Notes: a model not told the origin generated them from the sequence alone. Shown: positions 1 to 7,789, counted from the first letter of the stretch. The stretch is DNA of 13,562 nucleotides from Actinomycetales bacterium (GCA_015655255.1 JAATFJ010000046.1:1-13562); one strand, 5' to 3'. Made by a program: numbers and translations.

Positions 1-1
1 C

Positions 2-1249
2 GCCGCCGCGGCCCTCGCCCTCGCCAGGGCCGGGCACGATGTCCTCGTCGTCGACCGCAGCAGCGCGCCGGGCACAGGAGCGACCGCCGCCTCCGCGGCG
101 ATCGTCCGCGTGCACGCGAGCGATGTACAGACCGTGGGTATGTCGGACGATTCCATCGGGATCTGGAAGGACTGGGCCGGTTTCCTCGACGCCCCGGCGA
201 GGGAGCAGCTCGCACAGTACCGCCACACCGGTTCCCTCATCCTCGACCCGGGCGATGATGCGTCGATTGCCCAGACCGAGGGCGCGATGCGGGAGGCGGG
301 CGTTGCCTTCGAGCGCTGGGGCCTGGCGACGACCTCGGAGCGATTCCCCTATCTCGACCTGCACAAGTTCGGCCCGCCCGTGCCTGTGGACGACGAGGCC
401 TTCTGGGAGGACCCGGACGAGTACCTCGCCGGGGCCGTCTACACCGATCAGTCCGGCTACATCGTCGATCCCTCCCTCGCGACCGTCAACCTCATGGCGG
501 CCGCGCAGCGCGCGGGAGCGCGGACACTCTTCTCGGTCACCGTCGCCTCCCTCCTCGCCGACGGTGACCGGGTGACGGGGGTCGTGCTCTCCGATGGCAC
601 GCGTCTCTCCGCCGACACCGTAATCCTCGCCGCAGGACCGCAGTCCGAGGCGCTGCTGAAAGGAATCGGCGCGAACGACGACTTCCGCGTGAAGACCTTC
701 TGCCTGCGCACGGAGGAGATCCACGTCGCCGCTCCCCGGGGCATCGACCTGGCGACCGAAGGCGTGCACCTCGTCGACAGCGACCTCAACCTCAACTTCC
801 GTCCGGAGGGCTCCGACGCCTTCCACGGCGGCAGCAACCAGGGGCTACCCGAGGAGCAGACGATCGTGGAGGACACCGAGTCCGTCGATCCCGCCGTCTC
901 CGCCGAGGGCTGGGAGCGGCTGACGTTGCGTCTCGCGCGTCGCATCCCCGACCTCAGCATCCCGCGGGCGAAGACGGGGGTCATCGGACTCATCGATGCG
1001 ACCGAGGACTGGACACCCATCTACGACAGAACGCGCTTCGAGGGGCTCTTCGTCGCGATGGGGACATCGGGGTCCCAGTTCAAGGTCGCGCCTCTCGTCG
1101 GGGAGCTCCTGCGCCACATCGTCGAGACGACCCTCTCCGGAGGCGACCACCTCGTTACTCCATTCGCGAGCCCTGTGAGCGGGCGCATGTACTCACCCGC
1201 CCTCTACTCTCGTCTGCGCTCGCCCCATGTGGGCCTCGGACATCTCTGA
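2..1249 (+). CDS. DAO-family FAD-dependent oxidoreductase, 5' end cut by the window
   Basis: The open frame runs in from the left edge, so the true start and the GxGxxG dinucleotide-binding tip lie outside the window; 415 residues are visible. They begin ALALARAGHDVLVVDR, the second strand of an FAD Rossmann fold, followed by a GATAASAAIVRVH turn typical of the D-amino-acid oxidase, sarcosine oxidase and dimethylglycine dehydrogenase superfamily. Near the C-terminus (about visible residues 345-375) FEGLFVAMGTSGSQFKVAPLVGELL matches the second FAD-contact segment of DAO proteins. Family members oxidise C-N bonds of amino acids or N-methyl amines and pass electrons to oxygen or to an ETF. The internal GTG at 110 would truncate the FAD fold and is not the start. 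The gene lies 45 bases before the SDR, on the same strand, probably in one operon. An ETF pair encoded about 7 kb downstream could be its acceptor (inference). The substrate is unknown. Confidence 0.88.
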   Translation, partial: AAAALALARAGHDVLVVDRSSAPGTGATAASAAIVRVHASDVQTVGMSDDSIGIWKDWAGFLDAPAREQLAQYRHTGSLILDPGDDASIAQTEGAMREAGVAFERWGLATTSERFPYLDLHKFGPPVPVDDEAFWEDPDEYLAGAVYTDQSGYIVDPSLATVNLMAAAQRAGARTLFSVTVASLLADGDRVTGVVLSDGTRLSADTVILAAGPQSEALLKGIGANDDFRVKTFCLRTEEIHVAAPRGIDLATEGVHLVDSDLNLNFRPEGSDAFHGGSNQGLPEEQTIVEDTESVDPAVSAEGWERLTLRLARRIPDLSIPRAKTGVIGLIDATEDWTPIYDRTRFEGLFVAMGTSGSQFKVAPLVGELLRHIVETTLSGGDHLVTPFASPVSGRMYSPALYSRLRSPHVGLGHL

Positions 1250-1294
1250 GCGCCGCCCCGACCCCCACCCCCTTTGTGAAGGAGAAGCACACCC

Positions 1295-2077
1295 ATGGAA
1301 GCTGAGCAGCCGCTCGCAGGAAAGACCGTCCTCATCACCGGATCCGCGGAACGCGCGGGACGTGACTTCGCCCGCTACTTCGCGGCGCGCGGCGCCGCGG
1401 TCGTCGTCAACCACTGGAAGCAGCCCGCCGAGGCGGAGGAAACCCTGCGGCTTATCACGGAGGACGGAGGTGAGGCCATCGTCGTCGAGGCGGATGTCTC
1501 CGATCCCGCCCACGCCGCTCCGCTCGTTGACGCGGCCGTTGCCTGGAAGGGGGAGCTCAGCGTCCTCATCCACAACGCGAGTTCGCTGCGGCTGAAGGAG
1601 TTCGAGGACGTCACTCCCGACTACTACGACAACATCCTCGGCGTGAACCTGCGCGGTCCGTTCTTCCTCAGCCAGGCGGCCGCCAAGGTCATGACGGCGC
1701 AGGGGCATGGCCGCATCATCGCTCTCGTGGGCAACTCCACGACAGAGGCGTGGCCCAACCTCGTCCCGCACATCCTCGCGAAGACGGGCCTCGCGCGCCT
1801 CATGGAGCAGCTCGCCGTCGCCCTCTCGCCCGTCGTGCAGTGCAACTCGGTCGCTCCCGCGCAGTTCTTCCGCTCCGATGACGGCGCCAACGACGAACTG
1901 CGCCGCTATCGCGGAGAGCCCCTCGCGAACGACGACACCTATCGTCTGGGAACGCGGTTCGAGTTCCGCAACGGCAACGTCGACGATGTCGCCGAGGCGC
2001 TGCTCTACCTCTCCACCTGCACGCCGTATCTCACGGGCGCCACGCTCCGCATCGACGGCGGCAAGTCGCTGTACTGA
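1295..2077 (+). CDS. SDR-family oxidoreductase, PTR1/FolM-like, with altered catalytic Tyr
   Basis: 260 residues, normal for a classical short-chain dehydrogenase/reductase. The cofactor site is TGSAERAG (15-22), the TGxxxRxG variant of NADPH-using pteridine reductases. VEADVSD (64-70) and HNASS (93-97, in place of NNAG) also point to the PTR1/FolM branch. VAPAQFF and the C-terminal IDGGKSLY are SDR-like. The active site is unusual. Where YxxxK is expected the protein reads HILAK (H159, K163). The upstream Asp/Ser position, placed by comparison with remembered PTR1 sequence, falls on G146 of ALVGNS. The fold and cofactor binding therefore look intact while two catalytic positions are changed. 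AAGGAG at 1279-1284 supports the ATG at 1295. It follows the FAD oxidoreductase on the same strand. It could be a reductase using His as the acid, or a non-catalytic SDR. No substrate can be assigned. Confidence 0.9.
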   Translation: MEAEQPLAGKTVLITGSAERAGRDFARYFAARGAAVVVNHWKQPAEAEETLRLITEDGGEAIVVEADVSDPAHAAPLVDAAVAWKGELSVLIHNASSLRLKEFEDVTPDYYDNILGVNLRGPFFLSQAAAKVMTAQGHGRIIALVGNSTTEAWPNLVPHILAKTGLARLMEQLAVALSPVVQCNSVAPAQFFRSDDGANDELRRYRGEPLANDDTYRLGTRFEFRNGNVDDVAEALLYLSTCTPYLTGATLRIDGGKSLY

Positions 2078-2094
2078 GCGCGCGGCGGGAAGAC

Positions 2095-2131
2095 CCCGCA
2101 CGGGGCCGGCGTGTGTGCGTCCGCCGGTCCC
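2095..2131. terminator. Convergent hairpin, possible bidirectional terminator
   Basis: Between the convergent SDR and reductase genes, GGGGCCGGCG (2102-2111) pairs with CGCCGGTCCC (2122-2131) across a 10-nt loop, with one G-T wobble. An overlapping alternative stem CCCCG/CGGGG (2094-2098 with 2101-2105) shares bases with it. There is no T-run on either strand, so termination is inferred only from stem strength and the convergent gene ends. Confidence 0.45.
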
Positions 2132-2143
2132 GTCGCGGAATGC

Positions 2144-3175
2144 TCAGAGCGTGGGGTCGTCTCCCACCCGCACGATGAGCTTCCCGAAGTTCTCCCCGCG
2201 GAGCAGGCCGAGGAACGCGGACGGCGCATTCTCGATTCCCTCGACGACATCCTCCCGGTAGCGCAGGAGTCCCCGCCCCCACCACTCCGCGACATCCTGC
2301 TGGAACTGCACGAAATGCGTGGCGAGGTAGTCGCGCTGGGTGAAGCCCTGGAAGCGCATGCGCTTGATGTTGATCGCGCTCATGAGGGCGGGCATGCGGT
2401 CCGGCCCCTCCGGGTCTCCCGTCGCGTTGTACTGCGCGATGACACCGCACACGGGGACGCGCGCGAAGTCGTTGAGGTGGGGGAGCACGGCGTCCCAGAC
2501 GGCACCGCCGACGTTCTCGAAGTAGACGTCGATGCCGCCCGGCACGGCGCGTGCGAGGTCGTCGGCGAACGTCGGCGAGCGGTGGTCGAGTGCGACGTCG
2601 AAGGGGAGCGCGTCCGTCATCCAGCCGACCTTCTTCGCCCCGCCCGCGATGCCGACGACCCGGGCGCCGGCGATCTTCGCCATCTGCCCGGCGGCCGAGC
2701 CGACGGCGCCGGTCGCCGCGGCGACGACGAAGGTCTCCCCCGGTTTCGGCTGCGCGATGAGATGCGTGCCGATGTAGGCCGCGAAACCCGTCATGCCGAG
2801 GATGCCGAGCGCGGTGGAGACGGGGGCGGCGGCGGGGTCGAGAAGGCGCAGAGAGGCCGCGCTCTGCACGGCGTGAGTCTGCCAGCCGTTCCGCGACAGC
2901 ACGATGTCCCCCGGCGCGAACTCGGGGCTGCGCGAGACGAGCACCTCGCTCACCGTGCCGCCCTCCATGACCCCGCCGATGTCGACGGGAGTGGCATACG
3001 ATTTCGTCGCGTTCATCCGGCCCCGCATGTACGGGTCGAGCGAGAGATAGACGGTGCGCAACAGAACCTCTCCCGGGAGGGGATCGGGAACATCACGCTG
3101 TTCCACGCGGAAATTGGCGAGTTCCGGTTCTCCGTGCGGGCGCGATTCGAGGACGATGGCGGTGCTGGTGGTCAC
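2144..3175 (-). CDS. CurA-like NADP-dependent oxidoreductase (MDR superfamily, enone/alkenal reductase)
   Basis: 343 residues from the chosen start, the usual length for COG2130-type zinc-independent medium-chain reductases (E. coli CurA/YncB, plant double-bond reductases, leukotriene B4 dehydrogenase). LSLDPYMRGRM near residue 47 is the family hallmark. The middle carries ATGAVGSAAGQMAKIAGARVVG, the AxxGxxG NADPH-binding segment, and FENVGG lies further on. There are no zinc-ligand Cys residues. The family reduces C=C bonds conjugated to ketones or aldehydes using NADPH. A GTG start at 3175 gives MTTSTAIVLESRP, which looks like the normal family N-terminus; an in-frame GTG at 3184 would add MRV, and neither has a strong ribosome site. 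It is divergent from the ammonia-lyase across about 110 bases and convergent with the SDR. It may reduce a pathway intermediate or be an unrelated detoxification gene; the sequence does not decide. Confidence 0.9.
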   Translation of the reverse strand: MTTSTAIVLESRPHGEPELANFRVEQRDVPDPLPGEVLLRTVYLSLDPYMRGRMNATKSYATPVDIGGVMEGGTVSEVLVSRSPEFAPGDIVLSRNGWQTHAVQSAASLRLLDPAAAPVSTALGILGMTGFAAYIGTHLIAQPKPGETFVVAAATGAVGSAAGQMAKIAGARVVGIAGGAKKVGWMTDALPFDVALDHRSPTFADDLARAVPGGIDVYFENVGGAVWDAVLPHLNDFARVPVCGVIAQYNATGDPEGPDRMPALMSAINIKRMRFQGFTQRDYLATHFVQFQQDVAEWWGRGLLRYREDVVEGIENAPSAFLGLLRGENFGKLIVRVGDDPTL

Positions 3176-3286
3176 GACTCGCACTTTACCCGCTCGATGT
3201 TTCGCGTGTACTACAGTTACGTTTACCGGGACCCGCCCTCATCGCCGCCCGCCACGCTGCCATCCGATGCAAGAGGAGAAACTTTC
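3176..3286. promoter_or_regulatory. Divergent intergenic region between the CurA-like gene and the ammonia-lyase
   Basis: These 111 bases must hold start signals for both flanking genes unless either is leaderless. The stretch 3183-3228 is less GC-rich than its surroundings and contains TTTACCC (3185-3191) and TTTACCG (3222-3228) as near direct repeats 37 bases apart, plus a TACAGT box at 3212-3217 that fits TAnnnT. I find no convincing -35 partner at normal spacing on either strand. AAGAGGAGAA at 3271-3280 is the ammonia-lyase ribosome site. Shared regulation is possible but not shown. Confidence 0.35.
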
Positions 3287-4816
3287 GTGACAACCATCAC
3301 CATCACCGGAGAGCGCATCGCGCTCGACGTGCTCCGCGCTGTCTACCGCGGGCCCGTCACTCTCGAACTCGCCCCGAAGGCGGTCGAGAACCTCGACCGC
3401 GCGCACCAGGTCATCCTCAACGCCATCGAGCGCGGCGACGTCGTCTACGCCGTCAACACCGGATACGGGAAGCTCGCCGATCGGCGGATCTCACCCGACG
3501 ACCTCGAAGAGCTCCAGCGGCGCAACGTGCTCTCGCATATGGTCGGTGTGGGCGACCCGCTGCCCGACAACATCGTCCGTGCGATCATGGTCATCAAGCT
3601 CGTCGGCCTCTCGCTCGGGCACTCCGGCCTGCGCGTCATGGTCGCCCAGCGGATGGTCGACATGATCAACGCCGACGTCCTCCCCGTCATCCCCTCGCAG
3701 GGCTCCGTCGGCGCATCGGGCGATCTCGCCCCCCTCGCCCACATGGCCGGAGCGATAATGGGCGTGGGCTACGTGCGCATCGACGGCCAGACGTACCCCG
3801 CGACGGAGGGCCTCGCCAAGGTCGGTCTCGAACCGGTCGTCCTCGGGCCGAAGGAGACCGCTTCGCTCATCAACGGCGTCCAGGCGTCGACGGCCATCGC
3901 CCTCAACGGGCTCTTCGGAGCGGAGGCCGTGCTCAACGCGGGCCTCGCCGCCGGCGCTCTCTCCCTTGAGGCGACGGCCGGTCGTCAGGGCGTCCTCGAC
4001 GACCGCATCCAGCAGGTCAGGGGCCACAAGGGCCAGATCCGCGTCGCGGGCGCGCTCCGGGAGCTCGTGGCCAACAGCCCCGTCCTCGACATCGAGTTCG
4101 AGGGGCGTCGGCTGCAGGACCCCTACTGCCTGCGTTGCCAGCCGCAGGTCATGGGTGCCGCGCTCGACCTCCTCAACTTCGCCGCCTCCACGCTGGAGCA
4201 GGAGGTCAACGCGGTCTCGGACAATCCGCTCATGTTCCCCGATGACGACCTCGTCCTCTCCGGCGGCAACTTCCACGGACAGCCCATTGCCTACGCGGCC
4301 GACATCATCGCGCTTGCCCTGTGCGAGATCGGATCGATCTCCGAGCGCCGTCAGGCCATGCTCATGGACTCCTCGATGAGTGGGCTGCCTCCGTTCCTCG
4401 TCGGCAACGCGGGCCTCAATGGCGGCTTCATGATGGCGCAGGTCACCAGTGCCGCCCTCGTCGCGGAGAACCGCGCCAAGGCGACGCCCAACAGCGTCGA
4501 CAGCATCCCCACCTCCGCGGGTCAGGAGGACCACGTGAGCATGGCGGCGCACGCCTCGGTGCGCCTGGGGTCCATGGTGCGCAACGTCTCCTACGTCGTC
4601 GCCATCGAGCTGCTGTGCGCCGCACAGGGCCTCGACCTGTGCAACGATGGCAAGGCTGCCCCCGGTAACCAGCCCACCTATGCGCTCGTCCGCGAGATCG
4701 CCGAACGTCTCGTCGACGACCGCATCATGTCTGAGGAGATGGAGGCGGTCTCCGCGGAGATCCTCGACGGCTTCTTCGTCCCGAAGGTCGGTGTGACGCT
4801 CGAGCCCACTCACTGA
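3287..4816 (+). CDS. hutH: Histidine ammonia-lyase family protein (MIO enzyme)
   Basis: 509 residues from a GTG preceded by AAGAGGAGAA (3271-3280); HAL proteins are about 505-515. The frame stays open upstream to 2111, but that part is antisense to the reductase gene. A143-S144-G145 in GSVGASGDLAPL forms the MIO electrophile. The catalytic Tyr is Y54 (VVYAVNTGYG), and N196 lies in INGVQ. Y280, R283, F329 and E414 fall at the positions known for Pseudomonas putida HAL. S83-H84 (VLSHMVGVG) and Q-E414-D are the HAL-type selectivity residues, where tyrosine and phenylalanine lyases carry other residues. Deviations are C281 in DPYCLRCQ (Ser is usual) and GNFHGQP (GNFHAEP is usual in HAL). The expected reaction is loss of ammonia or an amine from histidine or a histidine derivative, giving a urocanate-type acrylate. 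No hutU, hutI or hutG is in the window, so substrates such as hercynine or ergothioneine remain possible. The family is secure; the hutH symbol is provisional. Confidence 0.9.
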   Translation: MTTITITGERIALDVLRAVYRGPVTLELAPKAVENLDRAHQVILNAIERGDVVYAVNTGYGKLADRRISPDDLEELQRRNVLSHMVGVGDPLPDNIVRAIMVIKLVGLSLGHSGLRVMVAQRMVDMINADVLPVIPSQGSVGASGDLAPLAHMAGAIMGVGYVRIDGQTYPATEGLAKVGLEPVVLGPKETASLINGVQASTAIALNGLFGAEAVLNAGLAAGALSLEATAGRQGVLDDRIQQVRGHKGQIRVAGALRELVANSPVLDIEFEGRRLQDPYCLRCQPQVMGAALDLLNFAASTLEQEVNAVSDNPLMFPDDDLVLSGGNFHGQPIAYAADIIALALCEIGSISERRQAMLMDSSMSGLPPFLVGNAGLNGGFMMAQVTSAALVAENRAKATPNSVDSIPTSAGQEDHVSMAAHASVRLGSMVRNVSYVVAIELLCAAQGLDLCNDGKAAPGNQPTYALVREIAERLVDDRIMSEEMEAVSAEILDGFFVPKVGVTLEPTH

Positions 4817-4836
4817 TCCGTTTCAGCGACCCGCGT

Positions 4837-4871
4837 GGCGGGGCGGAGCATCGTGCTCCGCCCCGCCTTTT
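4837..4871 (+). terminator. Intrinsic terminator after the ammonia-lyase
   Basis: A perfect 14-bp stem, GGCGGGGCGGAGCA (4837-4850) with TGCTCCGCCCCGCC (4854-4867), closes a TCG loop and is followed at once by TTTT (4868-4871). It starts 20 bases after the ammonia-lyase stop and separates that gene from the ABC transporter unit. Confidence 0.93.
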
Positions 4872-4914
4872 GCGTCTGCGCGGCCGGGATAACACCTGCG
4901 CTTCGTAAATTCTG

Positions 4915-4946
4915 CGTTACAAGGGGGAGATAACGTTGTGATAACG
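4915..4946. repeat. GATAACG direct repeats within an inverted-repeat cluster, candidate operator
   Basis: GATAACG occurs at 4929-4935 and again at 4940-4946, starts 11 bases apart (about one helical turn). A GATAAC without the final G lies at 4888-4893. CGTTA (4915-4919) and TAACG (4931-4935) form an inverted repeat, and CGTT-GTGAT-AACG (4934-4946) is a second one. This density upstream of a transporter operon suggests a repressor or activator site. The regulator family is not identifiable from this alone. Confidence 0.4.
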
Positions 4947-4954
4947 CGGTGAAA

Positions 4955-4965
4955 TCTAGTCTAGA
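4955..4965. promoter_or_regulatory. TCTAG-T-CTAGA inverted repeat, candidate operator
   Basis: Perfect 5-bp arms around one central base, placed 10 bases upstream of the TTGAAG box. Compact symmetric sites of this size are common for GntR-family regulators, but the assignment is inference. No regulator gene lies in the window. Confidence 0.35.
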
Positions 4966-5143
4966 AAAACCCAGTTGAAGATGGATTTCGCCAGAAAAAT
5001 ATGAGTCGCCGATTATTCGGATATCGGTTGCCTGAATTATGTAATCGAGGTACGTTCTTCGCTAGGCGAGAGCCTCACGGGGACTCAGCGTCCGTCCTTG
5101 TGGCATTACCTCACCCGTAATCCCGAAGCTACCAGGAGTACTC

Positions 5144-6151
5144 ATGACTCGATTCAGGCGTGCGACCGCCTTGGTCTCCCTCGCAATGGCCTTCGCGCTC
5201 GCCACCGCCGGGTGTGCCGCAGACGCTCCGGCCGACACCGACACTTCCGCAGCCAGTGACGACCTCGTCATCAGCGAACTGCACGACATGCTGCCCCAGG
5301 ACGTCATCGACGCCGGCGAGATCGTCGTCGGCACCGACCCGTCCTACCCGCCGTGCGACTTCCTCAACGACGACGGCGAGATCGACGGCTACAACAACGC
5401 GATCCTCCAGGCGCTCGCCCCCCGGCTCGGCGTGGACATCACGATGGAGTCCATCGCCTTCGACGGCCTGCTTCCCGGCGTAGAAAGCGGCCGCTTCGAC
5501 GCCGCGATGGAGTGCATCACCGACAACCTCGAGCGTGAGGAGATCGTGCAGTTCGTCGACTACTCCTACGGCGCCAAGGGTGTCATCGCACTCGCCGACT
5601 CCGACCTCGGGATCGAAGAGAACCCGCTCACGCTCTGTGGCCTGCACGCGGGCGTCCAGACGGGCACCGAGTTCGTCGACGACGTCGCCCTCTTCAACGA
5701 GAACTGCGAGAACGAAGGCGAAGCGTCCATCGAGATCACCAACTTCCCGACCGCGGCCGACCAGAACACGGCCCTCCAGTCCGGTCAGATCGACTTCGCG
5801 GTGACGAACATCGCGACGGGCGCTTGGCAGGCCAAGGAAGCGGACGGTCTCTTCGAGGTCATCCCCAGCCCCCTCACCTCGAAGACGTACCTCGGCATCG
5901 TGACGGCCCTCGAGGACGACGGACTCTCCGAGGCTCTTCTCGGCGCGCTGCAGGCGATCATCGACGACGGCACCTATGAGGACGTCATGACCGAATGGGG
6001 CCTCGAGGACATCATGCTCACCGAACCGGGCATCAACCTCGCCTCGACGAACCCCCTCGAAACCCCCACGGCCTGCGGGTCCTTCCCCTTACGCAACAAA
6101 GCAATGCAGAGCGACATGAAATTGGTGCACCATCATGAGCGAAAAGACTGA
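5144..6151 (+). CDS. Polar amino acid ABC transporter, substrate-binding lipoprotein
   Basis: 335 residues. An Arg-rich N-terminus and hydrophobic segment end in LATAGC, a lipobox with C24 as the lipid-modified cysteine, so the mature protein is anchored outside the membrane. DPSYPPCDFLNDDGEIDGYNN (split around residues 65-85) matches the first ligand-binding loop of HisJ/GlnH-type receptors, where YPPF is usual and C71 is found here. RFDAAMECITDNLERE (117-132) is the next loop, with R131 where these receptors usually bind the carboxylate. Further Cys in LCGL and NENC could form a disulphide. AGGAG at 5134-5138 fixes the start. The last roughly 30 residues, with [18 protein letters not shown] at the very end, look unlike family C-termini and overlap the permease by 17 bases. 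That may be a tail or read-through after loss of an earlier stop. First gene of a three-gene importer; the ligand is probably amino-acid-like. Confidence 0.9.
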   Translation: MTRFRRATALVSLAMAFALATAGCAADAPADTDTSAASDDLVISELHDMLPQDVIDAGEIVVGTDPSYPPCDFLNDDGEIDGYNNAILQALAPRLGVDITMESIAFDGLLPGVESGRFDAAMECITDNLEREEIVQFVDYSYGAKGVIALADSDLGIEENPLTLCGLHAGVQTGTEFVDDVALFNENCENEGEASIEITNFPTAADQNTALQSGQIDFAVTNIATGAWQAKEADGLFEVIPSPLTSKTYLGIVTALEDDGLSEALLGALQAIIDDGTYEDVMTEWGLEDIMLTEPGINLASTNPLETPTACGSFPLRNKAMQSDMKLVHHHERKD

Positions 6152-7016
6152 CGCGGTTCCCCTCCGGGATCCCCTTGCGAAGCCCGTCCCGCTGAAGCAT
6201 CCGAGCTACTGGGTCACCGCTGTCGTCGCGCTGGTGCTCGTCGGTCTCGCCGTCTACATGCTCGCGACGAACAAGAGTGCGCGCTGGAACGTCTTCGGAG
6301 AGTACCTCTTCTCGAAGCCGATCCTGGAGGGGCTCTGGGTCACCATCCAGCTCTCCGTCATCTCGCAGATCCTCGCGCTCGCGATCGGCTGCCTCCTTGC
6401 CCTCCTCGGCGAGTCCAAGAACCCGACACTGCGGGTCTTCGTGAAGGCCTATGTCGGCTTCTTCCGCGGCCTTCCGCTCCTCGTTCTCCTCCTCCTCATC
6501 TTCAACGCGGCGCTCTTCATTCCCCGACTGGGACTGGGCAGCTTCAGCTGGGACACCAACGACGTCATCAACGGATTCAGCGCCGCGATCATCGGACTCT
6601 CCCTCCACGAGGGCGCGTTCATGACCGAGGTCATCCGCGCGGGTCTCATCTCCGTCCCCAAGGGACAGCGGGAAGCTGCCCAGAGCATCGGCATGAAACC
6701 AGGAACGACGCTGCGATCGATCGTCCTCCCCCAGGCGATCCGCATCATCATCCCGCCCACCGGCAACCAGTTCATCGGCCTGCTCAAGGCGAGCGCACTC
6801 GTGGCCGTGATCGGCGGTGGCGACCTCCTCACCCGCGCGCAGCAGCTCTACGGCACGAACTTCCAGGTCATCCCGCTGCTCTTCGTCGTGAGCTTCTGGT
6901 ACCTCGTCCTCGTGACTCTCGCGACGATCGGCCAGCATTTCCTCGAGAAGAAGTTCTCTCAAGAAGGAGGGCCCAGTAAGAAGGCCGTCCGCATCAGCAT
7001 CAAGGAGGTGGCGTGA
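6135..7016 (+). CDS. Polar amino acid ABC transporter, permease (HisM/GlnP type)
   Basis: 293 residues. A cytoplasmic N-terminus of about 25 residues precedes a first membrane helix ([20 protein letters not shown]). A run of further helices begins at [20 protein letters not shown], the normal opening of the His/Glu/Gln permease domain. The EAA loop that docks on the ATPase is [23 protein letters not shown] without any break (about 165-187), with the invariant Gly in place. [21 protein letters not shown] follows, as usual. The ATG at 6135 lies inside the end of the receptor gene and has no clear ribosome site, so translation is probably coupled. Only one permease gene is present, so the channel is likely a homodimer. 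Confidence 0.92.
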   Translation: MSEKTDAVPLRDPLAKPVPLKHPSYWVTAVVALVLVGLAVYMLATNKSARWNVFGEYLFSKPILEGLWVTIQLSVISQILALAIGCLLALLGESKNPTLRVFVKAYVGFFRGLPLLVLLLLIFNAALFIPRLGLGSFSWDTNDVINGFSAAIIGLSLHEGAFMTEVIRAGLISVPKGQREAAQSIGMKPGTTLRSIVLPQAIRIIIPPTGNQFIGLLKASALVAVIGGGDLLTRAQQLYGTNFQVIPLLFVVSFWYLVLVTLATIGQHFLEKKFSQEGGPSKKAVRISIKEVA

Positions 7017-7786
7017 TGTCGGGCGAGAACCAGCTGGTCTCCGTGCGCCACGTCTTCAAGCGCTACGGCGACGTCGAAGTACTCAAAGGCATCGACCTCG
7101 ATGTCGCCGAGGGCGAAGTGCTCTGCATCATCGGCCCATCCGGATCGGGGAAGAGCACCTTCCTCCGCTGCATCAACTACCTGGAGCACATCAACGGCGG
7201 CTACATCCGCGTCGACGAGGACTTCGTGGGCTCGGTCGTCCGCGACGGCGTGCTCTACGAGGCGAATGAGAAGGAGCTCGCCGACTACCGGCAGCGCGTC
7301 GGGATGGTCTTCCAGCACTTCAACCTCTTCCTCCACCTCACAGCGCTGGAGAACGTCATGATCGGGCTCCGGAAGGTGCGCAAGCTCAGCAAGGCGGATG
7401 CGGCGGACCGCGCCCGTGCGGCGCTCTCCGATGTGGGGCTCGCGCACCTCGCGAACTCCTATCCGCGCCACCTTTCCGGCGGTCAGCAGCAGCGCGTCGC
7501 GATAGCGCGCGCCCTCGCGATGGAACCGAAGCTCATGCTCTTCGACGAGCCGACGAGCGCCCTCGACCCCGAGCTGGTCGGCGAGGTGCTGTCGGTCATG
7601 CGTCGCGTCGCAGAGCGCGGGATGACCATGATCGTCGTGACGCACGAAATGCGCTTCGCCCGGGACGTCGCCGATCGCGTCGCGTTCATGGATCAGGGAC
7701 GTATCGTCGAGATCGGACCGGCGAAAGAGCTCATCGATTCGCCGCAGTCCGAGCGCACGAAGCACTTCCTCCAGCACGTCGAATGA
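7016..7786 (+). CDS. Polar amino acid ABC transporter, ATP-binding protein
   Basis: 256 residues with a full set of ABC motifs: Walker [10 protein letters not shown] (40-48), Q-loop Gln at 100 (VFQHFNLF), signature LSGGQQQR (153-160), Walker B LMLFDEP (173-179) with catalytic E178, D-loop SALD, and switch His 210 (VVTHE). It belongs to the GlnQ/HisP group and powers the importer with the two preceding genes. AAGGAGG at 7002-7008 sits seven bases before the ATG at 7016, which overlaps the permease TGA by one base. The in-frame GTG at 7013 is less well placed. A 15-residue stretch around 66-83 ([18 protein letters not shown]) is an insert often seen in actinobacterial and proteobacterial members. 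Confidence 0.95.
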   Translation: MSGENQLVSVRHVFKRYGDVEVLKGIDLDVAEGEVLCIIGPSGSGKSTFLRCINYLEHINGGYIRVDEDFVGSVVRDGVLYEANEKELADYRQRVGMVFQHFNLFLHLTALENVMIGLRKVRKLSKADAADRARAALSDVGLAHLANSYPRHLSGGQQQRVAIARALAMEPKLMLFDEPTSALDPELVGEVLSVMRRVAERGMTMIVVTHEMRFARDVADRVAFMDQGRIVEIGPAKELIDSPQSERTKHFLQHVE

Positions 7787-7789
7787 CCC

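Larger units (their letters stand above)
4872..5143 (+). promoter_or_regulatory. AT-richer control region and leader upstream of the ABC transporter operon
   Basis: About 270 bases without a gene, clearly lower in GC than the rest of the window between about 4888 and 5060. It holds operator-like repeats (listed separately) and TTGAAG at 4975-4980, 17 bases before AATATG (4998-5003). That would be a weak sigma70-type promoter with a poor -10 match. CCGAT (5009-5013) and ATCGG (5022-5026) form another small inverted repeat. The leader has a short stem AGGC/GCCT (about 5064-5075), but I recognise no riboswitch. AGGAG at 5134-5138 is the ribosome site for the receptor gene. The exact promoter is unproven. 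Confidence 0.5.

Noticed and set aside
2111..3286. In-frame upstream extension of the ammonia-lyase giving a 901-residue protein
   Set aside because: The extra part is antisense to the CurA-like gene, is Arg/Glu/His-rich with no family resemblance, and a strong ribosome site at 3271-3280 precedes the GTG at 3287, which yields the normal HAL N-terminus.
5040..5143. Possible riboswitch in the leader of the receptor gene
   Set aside because: Only one short stem (AGGC/GCCT) is visible. No conserved riboswitch core, paired terminator or sequestered ribosome site could be found by eye.
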